Of a DNA stretch of 64,000 nucleotides, positions 7,684 to 16,537 are shown one piece after another (the stretch's first letter is position 1; every line of letters begins with the position of its first letter). The notes beneath the pieces were generated by a model. It was not told where the DNA came from and did not search any database. It was given only the letters and a program-made list of their open reading frames with translations. The DNA comes from Candidatus Eremiobacterota bacterium (GTDB lineage: Bacteria; Vulcanimicrobiota; CADAWZ01; Ess09-12): assembly GCA_031082125.1 (NCBI GenBank), contig JAVHLM010000005.1, positions 62,001 to 126,000 of the forward strand, read 5' to 3'. The position numbers were made by a program, and so were the translations under genes.

Positions 7684-9120
7684 GTGGGCTCCATCGTCAC
7701 AAGAAATCCCTTCGTGCGCAGGCAGTATCTGCTTGTGGCCGTTGACACCGTTATCATCCTTGCCTCCATTATCTTCATGTACCTCCCCTGGTTCAGGTTT
7801 TCCTGGGCCGACCTCTTCGCGGGGCTTGCGAGAGGGCTCTGGATCCCCGTAGCCATAGCGGTCCTTGCCCACCTGGCAGTCTTCTATGTCTTCGACCTCT
7901 ATAACGTGAGGAGCGTCTCTCTCTCCCAGGGCAGGCTCGTCCGCATCATCCTGGCGGTGCTCCTCGCTGTCGGGGGGCTCACCATGCTCTTCTACTTCTT
8001 CCAGAAGGTGCCCAACCTCAGGAAGGTGCTGGTGACCCACATCCCCCTCATCATCATCGCAATCTATGCCTGGAGGCTCATCTTTTACCGCACGGTAATG
8101 AAGGCCCAGGTGCGCACCGTCGTCATGCTTCTCGGTGATGATGCCCTCAACTGGGCACTGGTGAAGGCCATCCGCGATGACCCGATGATGGAGTACCGCA
8201 CGGCAGCCCTCATCCCCGACACTTCCGGGGCGCAGGCCCTCTGCTGGAAGGACACCGACGGCGAGGCCCTCATGATGGGCCCCTGCAATGATATCGAAGA
8301 GGTCATGAAGGAGTGGGATATCAATGTGGTGGTGTTTTCTCTGAAGGCGCTCCCCCTGTTCCGCGCAAAGCTTCTCTTCCTGAAGTCGCGGGGCGTCCAG
8401 GTTTTTGATGCCCTTACCTTCTACTCCCTCATCACGGGGAGAATACCTGTCGTAAGCACCGAGGATTCCACGGTGGCAGTGCTTGCCGAGCGCTTCCCTC
8501 TCCCCGCCTATTACCTTAATGTGAAGCGCCTCGTTGATGTGTGCCTCTCGCTCTTTGGCATCATCATATCGTTCCCCTTTGTCGCCCTGTCAGCTATCCT
8601 CATCGCCATAGAATCGCCTGGCCCCCTCTTCTTCCGCCCCGAGCGCGTGGGGCAGTTCGGGAGGACCCTGCGCCTTTTCAAGCTCCGCACCATGCGCCAT
8701 ACAGCGAAAAAAGGGCCCCTTTTCACCCAGCCGGGCGATGAGCGCGTGACCCGCACGGGATGGCTCATCCGCAAGTTCGGCTTTGACGAGTTCCCCCAGC
8801 TTTTCAATGTCCTCTGGGGAGACCTCTCCCTCATCGGGCCCCGCCCCATCGAGGAGGTCTTCGTGGACAAATATGCGGCCATGACGCCTCTCTATTACCT
8901 CCGCCTGTCGGTGAAGCCCGGCATCTCGGGGTGGGCCCAGGTGAACCAGGTGGAGTACCCCAACTCCGACGAGAGCCAGCTCGTCAAGCTGGAGTATGAC
9001 CTCTTCTATGTCTCTCACGTGTCCCTTTTCCTTGACGTGATTATCATCCTGAAGACCCTGAAGAAGTTCTTCCACCTGGGCTACGACAGCCGCGAGGGGA
9101 AGGCTCCCGCTTTATTATAA
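7684..9120 (+). CDS. Polyprenyl-phosphate glycosylphosphotransferase (EPS initiating sugar transferase)
   Basis: 478 residues from GTG 7684, with GAGGTGA at 7671-7677. Four hydrophobic segments occupy the first 130 residues, followed by a CoA-binding-like Rossmann region and a further membrane helix (FGIIISFPFVALSAILI) near residue 300. The C-terminal catalytic domain contains ESPGPLFFRPERVGQFGR, FKLRTMR, TRTGWLIRKFGFDEFPQLFN and LSLIGPRP, the conserved pattern of WbaP/EpsE-type enzymes. It transfers sugar-1-phosphate from a UDP-sugar to undecaprenyl phosphate, starting repeat-unit synthesis at the inner membrane. It probably serves the same polysaccharide as the 2027-7003 genes. Confidence 0.92.
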   Translation: MGSIVTRNPFVRRQYLLVAVDTVIILASIIFMYLPWFRFSWADLFAGLARGLWIPVAIAVLAHLAVFYVFDLYNVRSVSLSQGRLVRIILAVLLAVGGLTMLFYFFQKVPNLRKVLVTHIPLIIIAIYAWRLIFYRTVMKAQVRTVVMLLGDDALNWALVKAIRDDPMMEYRTAALIPDTSGAQALCWKDTDGEALMMGPCNDIEEVMKEWDINVVVFSLKALPLFRAKLLFLKSRGVQVFDALTFYSLITGRIPVVSTEDSTVAVLAERFPLPAYYLNVKRLVDVCLSLFGIIISFPFVALSAILIAIESPGPLFFRPERVGQFGRTLRLFKLRTMRHTAKKGPLFTQPGDERVTRTGWLIRKFGFDEFPQLFNVLWGDLSLIGPRPIEEVFVDKYAAMTPLYYLRLSVKPGISGWAQVNQVEYPNSDESQLVKLEYDLFYVSHVSLFLDVIIILKTLKKFFHLGYDSREGKAPALL

Positions 9121-9249
9121 TCATTTTACATGGCGGCAAGGAAATCAGGTTTTTTTCAGTGATAATTCATTTCCTTTTGGTGAGATGAGGTGATAGCATG
9201 GGAAGTAGCATACTGTGTACTTTTCCAGAGAGCAGAGAGGAGACAAGAT

Positions 9250-11946
9250 ATGGCGCCCTCAGAGGACAAGGTTGAAGCGGTAGCATCAGCGCCCCCGAAA
9301 AAAAGGACCGAGGCTTCAGGAAAAGCCTCGCAGGCTGCGGTAAAAGAGCCTGCAGGCAAGGATGAAGCTCCCGGCGCAGATAAGGCCCGGGAAGCTTACG
9401 AGGAGAAGAAGTCAACCTTTACCCCGAGCCGCGAGGCCAGCGGGGAGGCTCCTGAGCCGGCTTCACCGGCTTCCGGCGAGGCCGGGAGAAGAAATGCCGA
9501 AAGAAGCCCCGCATTTCAGCAGGCGCTCGGCGAGGCCGTGAGAAATGCCAGGGCCCGCCGCGACGGTCCCGATGCCGTGGAAGCGCCCCCTGTCCCCGAG
9601 GGGGTGGAATATACCACCGAGAGCCGCACGGAAAACGGCACCCCCCACAAAGTCTATACCTACACCCAGGACGGCGTGAAATATACCGTGGACGTCTCAA
9701 AGAACAGCGCTGGCGCTGAGGTGACAGACCGCGACTTCAAGAAGGACGGCGTCAATTATTCCGTCAAAGAGACAAAGGCTGCCGACGGCAGCACCTCCTC
9801 GGTGACGACGGCCGAGCGCCCTGACGGGGTGAAAGAGCGCCGCGAAATGCGCACCAGGCCCGACGGCGAGTCATGGGAGGTCGTGGAGATTGAGAGACCT
9901 GACGGGGTAAAAGAAAGGACTTCCTCCCATACCTATGAGACTCCCAAATCACTGGAAGAGGCGAGCGGCCGCCCGATGCAGCCCGTGTCGCCTCTCCCCG
10001 GCCCTCCTCCCTCCGATGTGCCGGTGATCCGTCCCCCTTCGCCTCCCGGTGAATACGTGGACAAGCCTGCCGATGAGCTCATGGTCCCTCCCGAGGGCGC
10101 CGAGCGAGGCCCCACCCAGGTGACGGAGACGGAGACTACTGTCATCAACCCTTCAAAGAATCCGCCGGAAGAGGTGACGTCGCGCTCAAAAAGTTACCAG
10201 CAGCAGGTGTATCTTGACGAGGCGAAATTTGACGCCGGCGGCCCCATCACCGTGGACAAGGAGAAATCGGGCCTCTTTGTCTCCTATACCGAAAAGTCCT
10301 CGAAGGCTGCCACAGGCCAGATGGTCACCGAGAGCGCCCAGGCTTCAGATCTCCGCATGGCGGGAAAGCGTGAAGACGGGAAAGAGGTGCTCTTCTCGGA
10401 GGCGAACTCATGGAACCTCCAGAACGGCGAGCTTGCCACCACTACCGACGTGCGGGGCTTCACGAGGGAAGAGCTTGAGCAGAACGAAGCCGCAAGGACT
10501 TATGATGCAGACGCCTCCCTGATAAGCGCAAAGGTGGGCGGGAAGACCTTCACGCCTGATGTGGATGGGGTAATCTCGGAGAAGTCCCCTCCCGATCATC
10601 TCAGGGATAAAGGCCGCGGGATACTCGACTCGAAGGGCGATGCCGATGAATGGCTCGGCAAAAGCCATGACGACCCTCTCGATGTCCGTGTCACCGTCAC
10701 GCAGAGCCCCGGTGATGACAGGACCGAGCTCGTGGAGATGGGCGACTATGCCAGTCCCCAGAAGGACGGCAAGACCGTGACGCGCTTCCAGGACAGCGAC
10801 GGCATGGTCCACTGGAACTACCGCGCCGTCACTGACAACGGGCTTGACGTGGCCACCCAGGAGGTCATCGAGGGCTCCGATTACAACCACGTGGTAAAGC
10901 TTGACCGCAGCACCGACGGAACTTTCCGCATGACCGACGACACCTGGATGGGAGAAAAGCAGGTGGCCCACAGCGAGCAGGGCCGTGAAGCCGCCACTCT
11001 TGACAGGGCCAATCTCACCCCGGAGGAGCGCCGCACCCTTGAGCGCGGGGGAAATGCCCCCCTTTATCACGACTATACGACCTCATGGTCAAAGAATCCC
11101 AATACGGGAGAGGATCAGTCAAGCTACGATTCCCACCGCTACAGCGCCGAAGGGACGGGGCTGTCGGTGGGCCATGTGAAGAGCCTTGAGCTTGTGAGGG
11201 ACTATGGCGCGAGCTATGACGATCCCCCCCGCCGCGTAGAAGACTCGCTCTCCTATACGACCGATCCTTCATCAGAGAAGCCTTTGTCAATTAAGAATGA
11301 ATCGGGCTCGTCATCGATAGAGGTGACCAGGGACGGAAAGGTGCTTGTGAACGGCAAGGAGGCCCCCGGTGGAGGCCGGCTCCTTGTAAACCCAGGCGAT
11401 CCCCTCTCGTCTCTTGACGGTCTCTTTGGTGAAAACTCGCCTTATAAAGATGCTATTGAAGGCATGGAAGGCACCAAGGACTCCCAGGCTTTCGTGGGGG
11501 CTCTTAAGAGGGTGGCCGGGGGGCACTCGCTCAGCAGCAGCCTCTCTTCAAGCATTGAAGGCCAGGATCTTCTCAGCGCGGGAGGCCTGGCATGCCAGCC
11601 TTTCTCTTCGGCGCCCACTGTGGCAAAGCTTCTTTCCAAAACTCTGCCGGGAACGTCGGTAGGCACCAAGGCTACGGCGCTCCTGGAGTCGGGCGCCGCC
11701 GCATCCCTTGCCACGAAGGGCAACATAGCGAGCGGCTTCATCTCTTCGGGCACGGCGGTGCTCCACATGGCCGATGGCGAATGGGGCCGCGCCGCCATTG
11801 ACGGCACCGTGGCCGCCCTCACCTTCGCGGGCCTCGCATACCCGCCTCTCCTCATTGCTGCAGGGGTCCTCTCCCTGGGCGAGATGGGCTATGATTATGT
11901 CAAGGGGAAGCTTGACGAGACCAAGACCGAGGAGATTGCCATCTGA
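9250..11946 (+). CDS. Giant orphan protein of unknown function
   Basis: 898 residues from ATG 9250, with GAGGAG at 9237-9242; an upstream in-frame GTG at 9190 is possible but less well supported. I do not recognise a family. The first 120 residues are low-complexity (Ala, Pro, Glu, Lys) with no signal peptide. Residues about 125-250 contain repeated units around DGVKYTVDV, DGVNYSVKE and two PDGVKER copies, suggesting short beta repeats. The middle is charged and beta-rich. The last 120 residues are Gly/Ala/Ser-rich with hydrophobic segments (AAIDGTVAALTFAGLAY and LLIAAGVLSLGEMGYDYV) able to enter a membrane. The design recalls large secreted effectors with a C-terminal hydrophobic hairpin, but no toxin motif is visible. 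It stands alone between the sugar transferase and a convergent nucleotidyltransferase gene. Confidence 0.7.
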   Translation: MAPSEDKVEAVASAPPKKRTEASGKASQAAVKEPAGKDEAPGADKAREAYEEKKSTFTPSREASGEAPEPASPASGEAGRRNAERSPAFQQALGEAVRNARARRDGPDAVEAPPVPEGVEYTTESRTENGTPHKVYTYTQDGVKYTVDVSKNSAGAEVTDRDFKKDGVNYSVKETKAADGSTSSVTTAERPDGVKERREMRTRPDGESWEVVEIERPDGVKERTSSHTYETPKSLEEASGRPMQPVSPLPGPPPSDVPVIRPPSPPGEYVDKPADELMVPPEGAERGPTQVTETETTVINPSKNPPEEVTSRSKSYQQQVYLDEAKFDAGGPITVDKEKSGLFVSYTEKSSKAATGQMVTESAQASDLRMAGKREDGKEVLFSEANSWNLQNGELATTTDVRGFTREELEQNEAARTYDADASLISAKVGGKTFTPDVDGVISEKSPPDHLRDKGRGILDSKGDADEWLGKSHDDPLDVRVTVTQSPGDDRTELVEMGDYASPQKDGKTVTRFQDSDGMVHWNYRAVTDNGLDVATQEVIEGSDYNHVVKLDRSTDGTFRMTDDTWMGEKQVAHSEQGREAATLDRANLTPEERRTLERGGNAPLYHDYTTSWSKNPNTGEDQSSYDSHRYSAEGTGLSVGHVKSLELVRDYGASYDDPPRRVEDSLSYTTDPSSEKPLSIKNESGSSSIEVTRDGKVLVNGKEAPGGGRLLVNPGDPLSSLDGLFGENSPYKDAIEGMEGTKDSQAFVGALKRVAGGHSLSSSLSSSIEGQDLLSAGGLACQPFSSAPTVAKLLSKTLPGTSVGTKATALLESGAAASLATKGNIASGFISSGTAVLHMADGEWGRAAIDGTVAALTFAGLAYPPLLIAAGVLSLGEMGYDYVKGKLDETKTEEIAI

Positions 11947-11952
11947 GGGCTG

Positions 11953-12285
11953 TCACAGCTCTATGCCCTCCCTTCTCACGTTTTCAAGGAATGGAGTGCA
12001 CCAGGTATGCCAGGCTTCCTCGGTGGAATAGGTGAATACCACCACCTTGTCCTCGCAGAGCGCGCAGCACTCCTCGACGAGGCGCGCTTTCTCCTCGCGG
12101 GATATCCCGCCGCGATGGACGATGAGCACGTCGATATCGGAGTCGGGCTCGCTGTCTCCCCGGGCCCGGGAGCCGGAGAGCACCATCGCCGCAAGGCGGT
12201 CGCCCAGCACTTCCCTTGTTTTTTCTTTTAATGAGAGAAGGAGCTTGTGAAGCGCCTGGTCAAGAGAAGCGTTTTTTGCGGTCAT
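11953..12285 (-). CDS. MNT-type nucleotidyltransferase domain protein
   Basis: 110 residues. The motif LSGSRARGDSEPDSDIDVLI (about 35-54) is the GSxARG...SDxD signature of minimal nucleotidyltransferases of the Pol-beta superfamily; the two Asp residues bind metal. Such proteins transfer a nucleotide to a partner protein or small molecule. Many are MNT antitoxins that adenylylate a HEPN RNase toxin. No HEPN gene is adjacent, so a stand-alone role or a distant partner is possible. It is convergent with the giant orphan gene and ends 6 nt from its stop. Confidence 0.85.
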   Translation of the reverse strand: MTAKNASLDQALHKLLLSLKEKTREVLGDRLAAMVLSGSRARGDSEPDSDIDVLIVHRGGISREEKARLVEECCALCEDKVVVFTYSTEEAWHTWCTPFLENVRREGIEL

Positions 12286-12309
12286 TGCCTGAAGTGTCTC
12301 CTTTCTCCT

Positions 12310-12337
12310 ATCATACCATACTTTTTTTCGCGGGCAA
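12310..12337 (-). promoter_or_regulatory. Possible promoter of the MNT gene
   Basis: Minus strand TTGCCC (12332-12337), 16-nt spacer, TATGAT (12310-12315), 25 nt before the ATG at 12285. The -35 match is weak. The remaining gene-free stretch to 12531 shows no gene. Confidence 0.4.
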
Positions 12338-12531
12338 AGAGATTTCCGGTGAGGGCAGGAAAGGGGCCTTTCAGGGAGAATTCCTCATGGGATTTTGTAG
12401 AGGTGCGCGTCGGGGGGGCCAGGTTTTCCTCGCTTATTCTTCGCCAAAACCGCTCTTATTGATGGAGTGCTTCCGGGACGCACGGCTTATCCGGGGTAAC
12501 TAAATTCTTTCTTTAAGGAGGATGTTCAGGC

Positions 12532-15522
12532 ATGAAGACAGGGAAGTTATTGGCGGTGCTCTGTGTGGCGGCTTTCATGGCCTTTGCCATGGCGGGCTGC
12601 GGCGGAGGAAGCGGCGATGCCGGCGGCGGATACTGGGGAGGAGGAGGGAGCTCTTCCACGACGCCGGTTGTTTCAAGCGTGACCAACACATCAGGCACCT
12701 CGACCCTCACGCCGGGCCAGGAGTGCGTGATCAGGGGATCCAACTTTGGCACCCGGGGAGGGCGCGTGGACACCTCGAAGAGTTACGTGACCTTCGTGGA
12801 CAACACGACGGCAAGCAGCCCTCTCTATGCAACAGTCTATCTTTACTGGGGCTCCGACAGGATTAACTGTCTCACGCCTGAGCTTGTGGCGGGCCGCCAG
12901 TACACCATCATAGTGACCATCATTGTGTCGGGCCAGGCGGTAAGCTCTACCTCGTCGGCTTCTCCAGGCACGAACACCATCACCCCCACCCAGGGGACAA
13001 ACCCGCCGACCATTTCATCAATCAGCCCCTCGACGGTCAATGCCGGCCAGAACGTCGTGATCACCGGCACCAACTTTGCGGCCACCCAGGCCACGGGGAG
13101 CTATGTAGCCGCGGTCAATGGTGATACAGTGGGCACTGTGGTCTCGTGGAGCAACACGCAGCTCACCATTACGATACCTTCCGGCGCCACAGCAGGGACC
13201 TACCAGATCTATGTTCACACCGATGCGGGCGGGAACAGCAATCTTTACAACATCACCGTTGTCTCCTCTTCAGGGCCGGCGATCACTTCCGTGTCGCCCA
13301 CCACGCAGGGCCTCGGCGGGCAGGTCATCATCACCGGGTCAGGCTTCGGGAGCAGCCAGGGCACCAATTACGTCGTATTTTCAGGGTCCACGTCGGTGAC
13401 CCAGTCAACGGTCTCTTCATGGGGAGACACGCAGGTCATATGCAACATCCCGTTGACTTCATCTCAGGGCTCGGTGAATGTCTATATAAATGTAAACGGC
13501 GCTTACAGCAATGGGTATACTATCACCATCACCTCGGGAACGCCGGTCATCACGAGCATTGTGCCGGGAACGGTGAACCAGGGCGCCCAGATAACGATTA
13601 CGGGAACGGGCTTCACGACGACACAGGGCACTATTACCGTGGGCTCGACGCAGATCGCTGTTAACTCCTGGACAGCTACACAAGTTGTAGGAACAATTCC
13701 CACAACATATGCAGTTGGTGCAGCGGCAGTCTATGTGACGGCAGGTGGAACCAACTCAAGTTCCTATAATATCAGTGTGGTTTCCGCTTCTGCGCCAACA
13801 ATAAGCTATATTACTCCCTCCACTGCGACGGCAGGTCAAGGTCAGACCCTCACCATTGTGGGGACAAATCTGGGAACCACTCAAGGAACAAGCACTGTGA
13901 CAGTAAGTACAACGGGCGCCGGGATTATTTCTTGGGGCACGACAGGAACAAGCGTCCAGTTCACAGTCCCTGTAGCACTTGCGGCAGGAACTTATAGTGT
14001 CTATGCTACTATCTCAGGTACTAATACCAACACCTATCCCATCACGCTCACCACTGCGGCGGCACCGACTATTACAAGCGGTGCGCAGACTCTTGCAGGT
14101 GGAGGTCTTTGTACTCTCAGCGGTACCAATTTTGGCGGAACTCAGGGTGTCGGTACGGTTACCTTCGGCGGTATTGCAGCACTCGCTTACGGTTCGTGGA
14201 CTTCCACCGGTATTTCCTGCACGGTGCCCTATAACTGCCCTCCCACAGGGAATGTTACGGTAACAACAGCACTTGGTACGGCATCGGTGGCTTATACGAG
14301 GACCTATGCATGGGGAGCGGCATCTCTGCGCGATTCCGCGGCAGGGGGAATAGACTCACCCAAAGTGCTCTTTGACCGGCGGACCACTAATGGAGGAGAT
14401 GCACTCCTTGTCTATCAAAAGCATGACGGAGCAAATACCGGTATCTACAGCATGCGGTTCTCCGCCACGGGAGGGTGGGCCGCTGCGGTCCGCATAGACG
14501 CCGGTGGAGCAAATTGCACAAGTCCTGATTTTGCCATGGACTCAAATGGGAAAGCCATTGCGGTTTTCGTGCGCGGGGGGACAGTAATCAAATCATATAC
14601 CTATGATCCTGCAACGCTTGTATGGACGGCGAGCACTGATCTGGAGACTGCTGGCGCGGCAGCGGTGGCAACGCCCAAGATTGCCTTTGATGCGAGTAAT
14701 AATGCGATATGTGTATTCCGTGAAACTATTGTTGCAGAATTGCAGATTACCGCCCGCTACTGGCCGTCAGGAGGTGGATGGAATGCCGGCGCTCTCCGAC
14801 TTGACAGCGGTGATGCAAGAGATGGTGAAGCGACGCCGATGATTGGTTTTGACGGGAGCAACAACGGGATATGCACATTCCTGGAAAATGATGCAGGTAA
14901 TACATTTGCCCAGTTGAATGCACGCAAATACACGGCGGCAGGTGGCTGGATCATCGGCTCATGGGGTGCACCAGCAGTGCTGAGCGGTGGTGTGAATGCT
15001 GCCAGTGCTCCTGCATTAGCAGTGCAATCAGGCGGGACTGCAGCTGCTGTCTTTGTAGAATTAGGCGCGGTCTATTGCAACCGCTATACTGCAGGCGCTT
15101 GGCAGGCTGGCGGAGCGGCGACAGTACTCAATGCCGCCGCAGGATCGCCCTATGTCGCCATGGATTCAAGCGGCTATGTCTATGCAGTCTATGTCTCTGG
15201 TGCAGGGAGAACCTTTGTGAACCGCTATGTCGCCGCCTGGACAGAGACGCAGCTTGATGATGGCACTGCCGCGACTACAATCCCCTTCATTGGCTTTGAC
15301 CCCTCTGGTGCCTATGGAATGTGCGGATTTGTTCAGAGCAATAGAGTGGTGACGCGTAATTACACCGCTTCAACCAATACGTGGGCAGCGCAGCAGCTTG
15401 TTGACGGCAACACGGGGAATGCCCTCACACAGCTTTACATAGGGGCTGGATCAGGCCCCCAGAGGCTTCCCGTATGGCGTGATGCAGGAGTTCCTGCCAT
15501 ATATAGCAATATATATCGATAG
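12532..15522 (+). CDS. Lipoprotein with six IPT/TIG domains and a C-terminal seven-repeat propeller-like region
   Basis: 996 residues; AAGGAGG at 12515-12521. The signal peptide ends in the lipobox AMAGC, so Cys23 should be lipidated and the protein anchored at the cell surface or outer membrane. Six IPT/TIG Ig-like domains follow (about residues 40-600), each opening with a P-x-I-x-S-I-x-P and G-x-x-V-x-I-x-G-T-N-F pattern. From about residue 605 come seven roughly 45-60-residue repeats opening with SPKVLFD, SPDFAMD, TPKIAFD, TPMIGFD, APALAVQ, SPYVAMD and IPFIGFD, as expected for a seven-bladed beta propeller. TIG chains act as stalks, so the propeller may be a displayed binding head. From about 13660 the base composition becomes visibly more AT-rich than in the first domains. 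Confidence 0.8.
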   Translation: MKTGKLLAVLCVAAFMAFAMAGCGGGSGDAGGGYWGGGGSSSTTPVVSSVTNTSGTSTLTPGQECVIRGSNFGTRGGRVDTSKSYVTFVDNTTASSPLYATVYLYWGSDRINCLTPELVAGRQYTIIVTIIVSGQAVSSTSSASPGTNTITPTQGTNPPTISSISPSTVNAGQNVVITGTNFAATQATGSYVAAVNGDTVGTVVSWSNTQLTITIPSGATAGTYQIYVHTDAGGNSNLYNITVVSSSGPAITSVSPTTQGLGGQVIITGSGFGSSQGTNYVVFSGSTSVTQSTVSSWGDTQVICNIPLTSSQGSVNVYINVNGAYSNGYTITITSGTPVITSIVPGTVNQGAQITITGTGFTTTQGTITVGSTQIAVNSWTATQVVGTIPTTYAVGAAAVYVTAGGTNSSSYNISVVSASAPTISYITPSTATAGQGQTLTIVGTNLGTTQGTSTVTVSTTGAGIISWGTTGTSVQFTVPVALAAGTYSVYATISGTNTNTYPITLTTAAAPTITSGAQTLAGGGLCTLSGTNFGGTQGVGTVTFGGIAALAYGSWTSTGISCTVPYNCPPTGNVTVTTALGTASVAYTRTYAWGAASLRDSAAGGIDSPKVLFDRRTTNGGDALLVYQKHDGANTGIYSMRFSATGGWAAAVRIDAGGANCTSPDFAMDSNGKAIAVFVRGGTVIKSYTYDPATLVWTASTDLETAGAAAVATPKIAFDASNNAICVFRETIVAELQITARYWPSGGGWNAGALRLDSGDARDGEATPMIGFDGSNNGICTFLENDAGNTFAQLNARKYTAAGGWIIGSWGAPAVLSGGVNAASAPALAVQSGGTAAAVFVELGAVYCNRYTAGAWQAGGAATVLNAAAGSPYVAMDSSGYVYAVYVSGAGRTFVNRYVAAWTETQLDDGTAATTIPFIGFDPSGAYGMCGFVQSNRVVTRNYTASTNTWAAQQLVDGNTGNALTQLYIGAGSGPQRLPVWRDAGVPAIYSNIYR

Positions 15523-15547
15523 AATATGACTCCTTAGGGAAAACCGA

Positions 15548-15577
15548 GGCAGGGGAGAAATCTCCTGCCTTTTCTTT
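15548..15577 (+). terminator. Rho-independent terminator of the TIG lipoprotein gene
   Basis: Nine-base-pair stem GGCAGGGGA/TCTCCTGCC closed by a GAAA tetraloop (15557-15560) and followed by TTTTCTTT (15570-15577), 26 nt after the stop. Confidence 0.88.
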
Positions 15578-15645
15578 ATCCCGAAATGACAAAGCTCCTC
15601 AATGCCAGGGGGGGGAAAGGCGACGGGAAAGAGAAGCCCCGCTGA

Positions 15646-15674
15646 TTGCGGAATCCCCCGGCCTGTGCTACAAT
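15646..15674 (+). promoter_or_regulatory. Possible promoter of the Uma2 gene
   Basis: TTGCGG (15646-15651), 17-nt spacer, TACAAT (15669-15674), 20 nt upstream of the ATG at 15694. Confidence 0.5.
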
Positions 15675-15693
15675 CGAGGTGAGGTGATACATC

Positions 15694-16254
15694 ATGGCAG
15701 ACCTGGTCCGACCCGAGAGGCCTCCTCTCACCTATGAAGATTACGCTGCCTTCCCTGATGACAGGAACCGCTACGAGATAATGGAAGGAGAGCTTTATAT
15801 GACGCCTGGGCCCGGAACGAAACATCAAAAGCTCTCAGGCAGGCTTTTTTCAATATTGAGCACTTATATTGAGCACTTAGAGGAAGGCAGTTTTTATTAT
15901 GCACCCCTTGATGTCATTCTTGACAACCGCACGGTGATGCAGCCCGATCTCCTCTATCTGTCAAAAGAGCGCGCCTCCCTTGAGAGCGAGCGGGGCATCG
16001 AGGGCCCTCCAGACCTCGTGATAGAGATCCTCTCCCCGTCATCAATGCGCAATGACCGGGTCTTCAAGTTCCGCATCTATGCGAAATACCGGATCGAGTG
16101 GTACTGGATGCTGGACCCTGATACAAAGGTGTTGGAAGAGTATGCCCTTTCCGGTGAGGGTTACACCCTTGTAGCGCAGATCAATGGCGACGAGCCCTTC
16201 AGGCCCCGCCTTTTCCCCGGCCTTTCCCTCGACCTCTCCCGCGTGTGGGTCTGA
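15694..16254 (+). CDS. Uma2 family (DUF820) PD-(D/E)XK nuclease-like protein
   Basis: 186 residues, the usual family length; GAGGTGA about 10 nt upstream. The family signatures are visible in order: LTYEDYAAFPD, YEIMEGELYMTPGPG, KLSGRLFSIL, VMQPDLLYLS (the catalytic Pro-Asp), GPPDLVIEILSPSS (catalytic Glu-x-Leu-SPS), then DRVFKFRIYAKYRIEWYWMLDP. The fold is that of PD-(D/E)XK nucleases. Uma2 genes are multiplied in cyanobacteria and other bacteria, and their biological role is unsettled. It stands as a single gene with its own promoter. Confidence 0.92.
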   Translation: MADLVRPERPPLTYEDYAAFPDDRNRYEIMEGELYMTPGPGTKHQKLSGRLFSILSTYIEHLEEGSFYYAPLDVILDNRTVMQPDLLYLSKERASLESERGIEGPPDLVIEILSPSSMRNDRVFKFRIYAKYRIEWYWMLDPDTKVLEEYALSGEGYTLVAQINGDEPFRPRLFPGLSLDLSRVWV

Positions 16255-16448
16255 AAATATTTTTCTTTGCCCATCCATTTCCGCTCCCCATCCTTTTCCC
16301 TGCCGGCAGGCCCCTTTTCTCTGCGTTGGAGAGGCCTTCAGCGGTTTTGTCGGAAAAAATCTCAAAACAGGCCTTTCTATCCCCTTACGGGCCATGTGGT
16401 GATGGCATTGAAACCCAATAAATACAAGCATTTTAGCGATCTTAACTT

Positions 16449-16477
16449 TTGACTTTCCATGTTTAATAGGTTATAAT
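16449..16477 (+). promoter_or_regulatory. Near-consensus sigma70 promoter of the HNH gene
   Basis: TTGACT (16449-16454), 17-nt spacer, TATAAT (16472-16477), about 60 nt before the GTG at 16538. Confidence 0.8.
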
Positions 16478-16537
16478 AAGATAAGGGATACATGGGTATC
16501 CCGCAGCATATAGATAACTGATGAAAGGAGGACTATC

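Noticed and set aside
12420-12531. GEMM (cyclic di-GMP-I) riboswitch-like fragment GGGACGCACGGC ... CCGGGGTAAC before the TIG lipoprotein gene
   Set aside because: The P3 stem and the conserved GGTAGCCGGGTTAC junction are missing between the two pieces; the match is too fragmentary.
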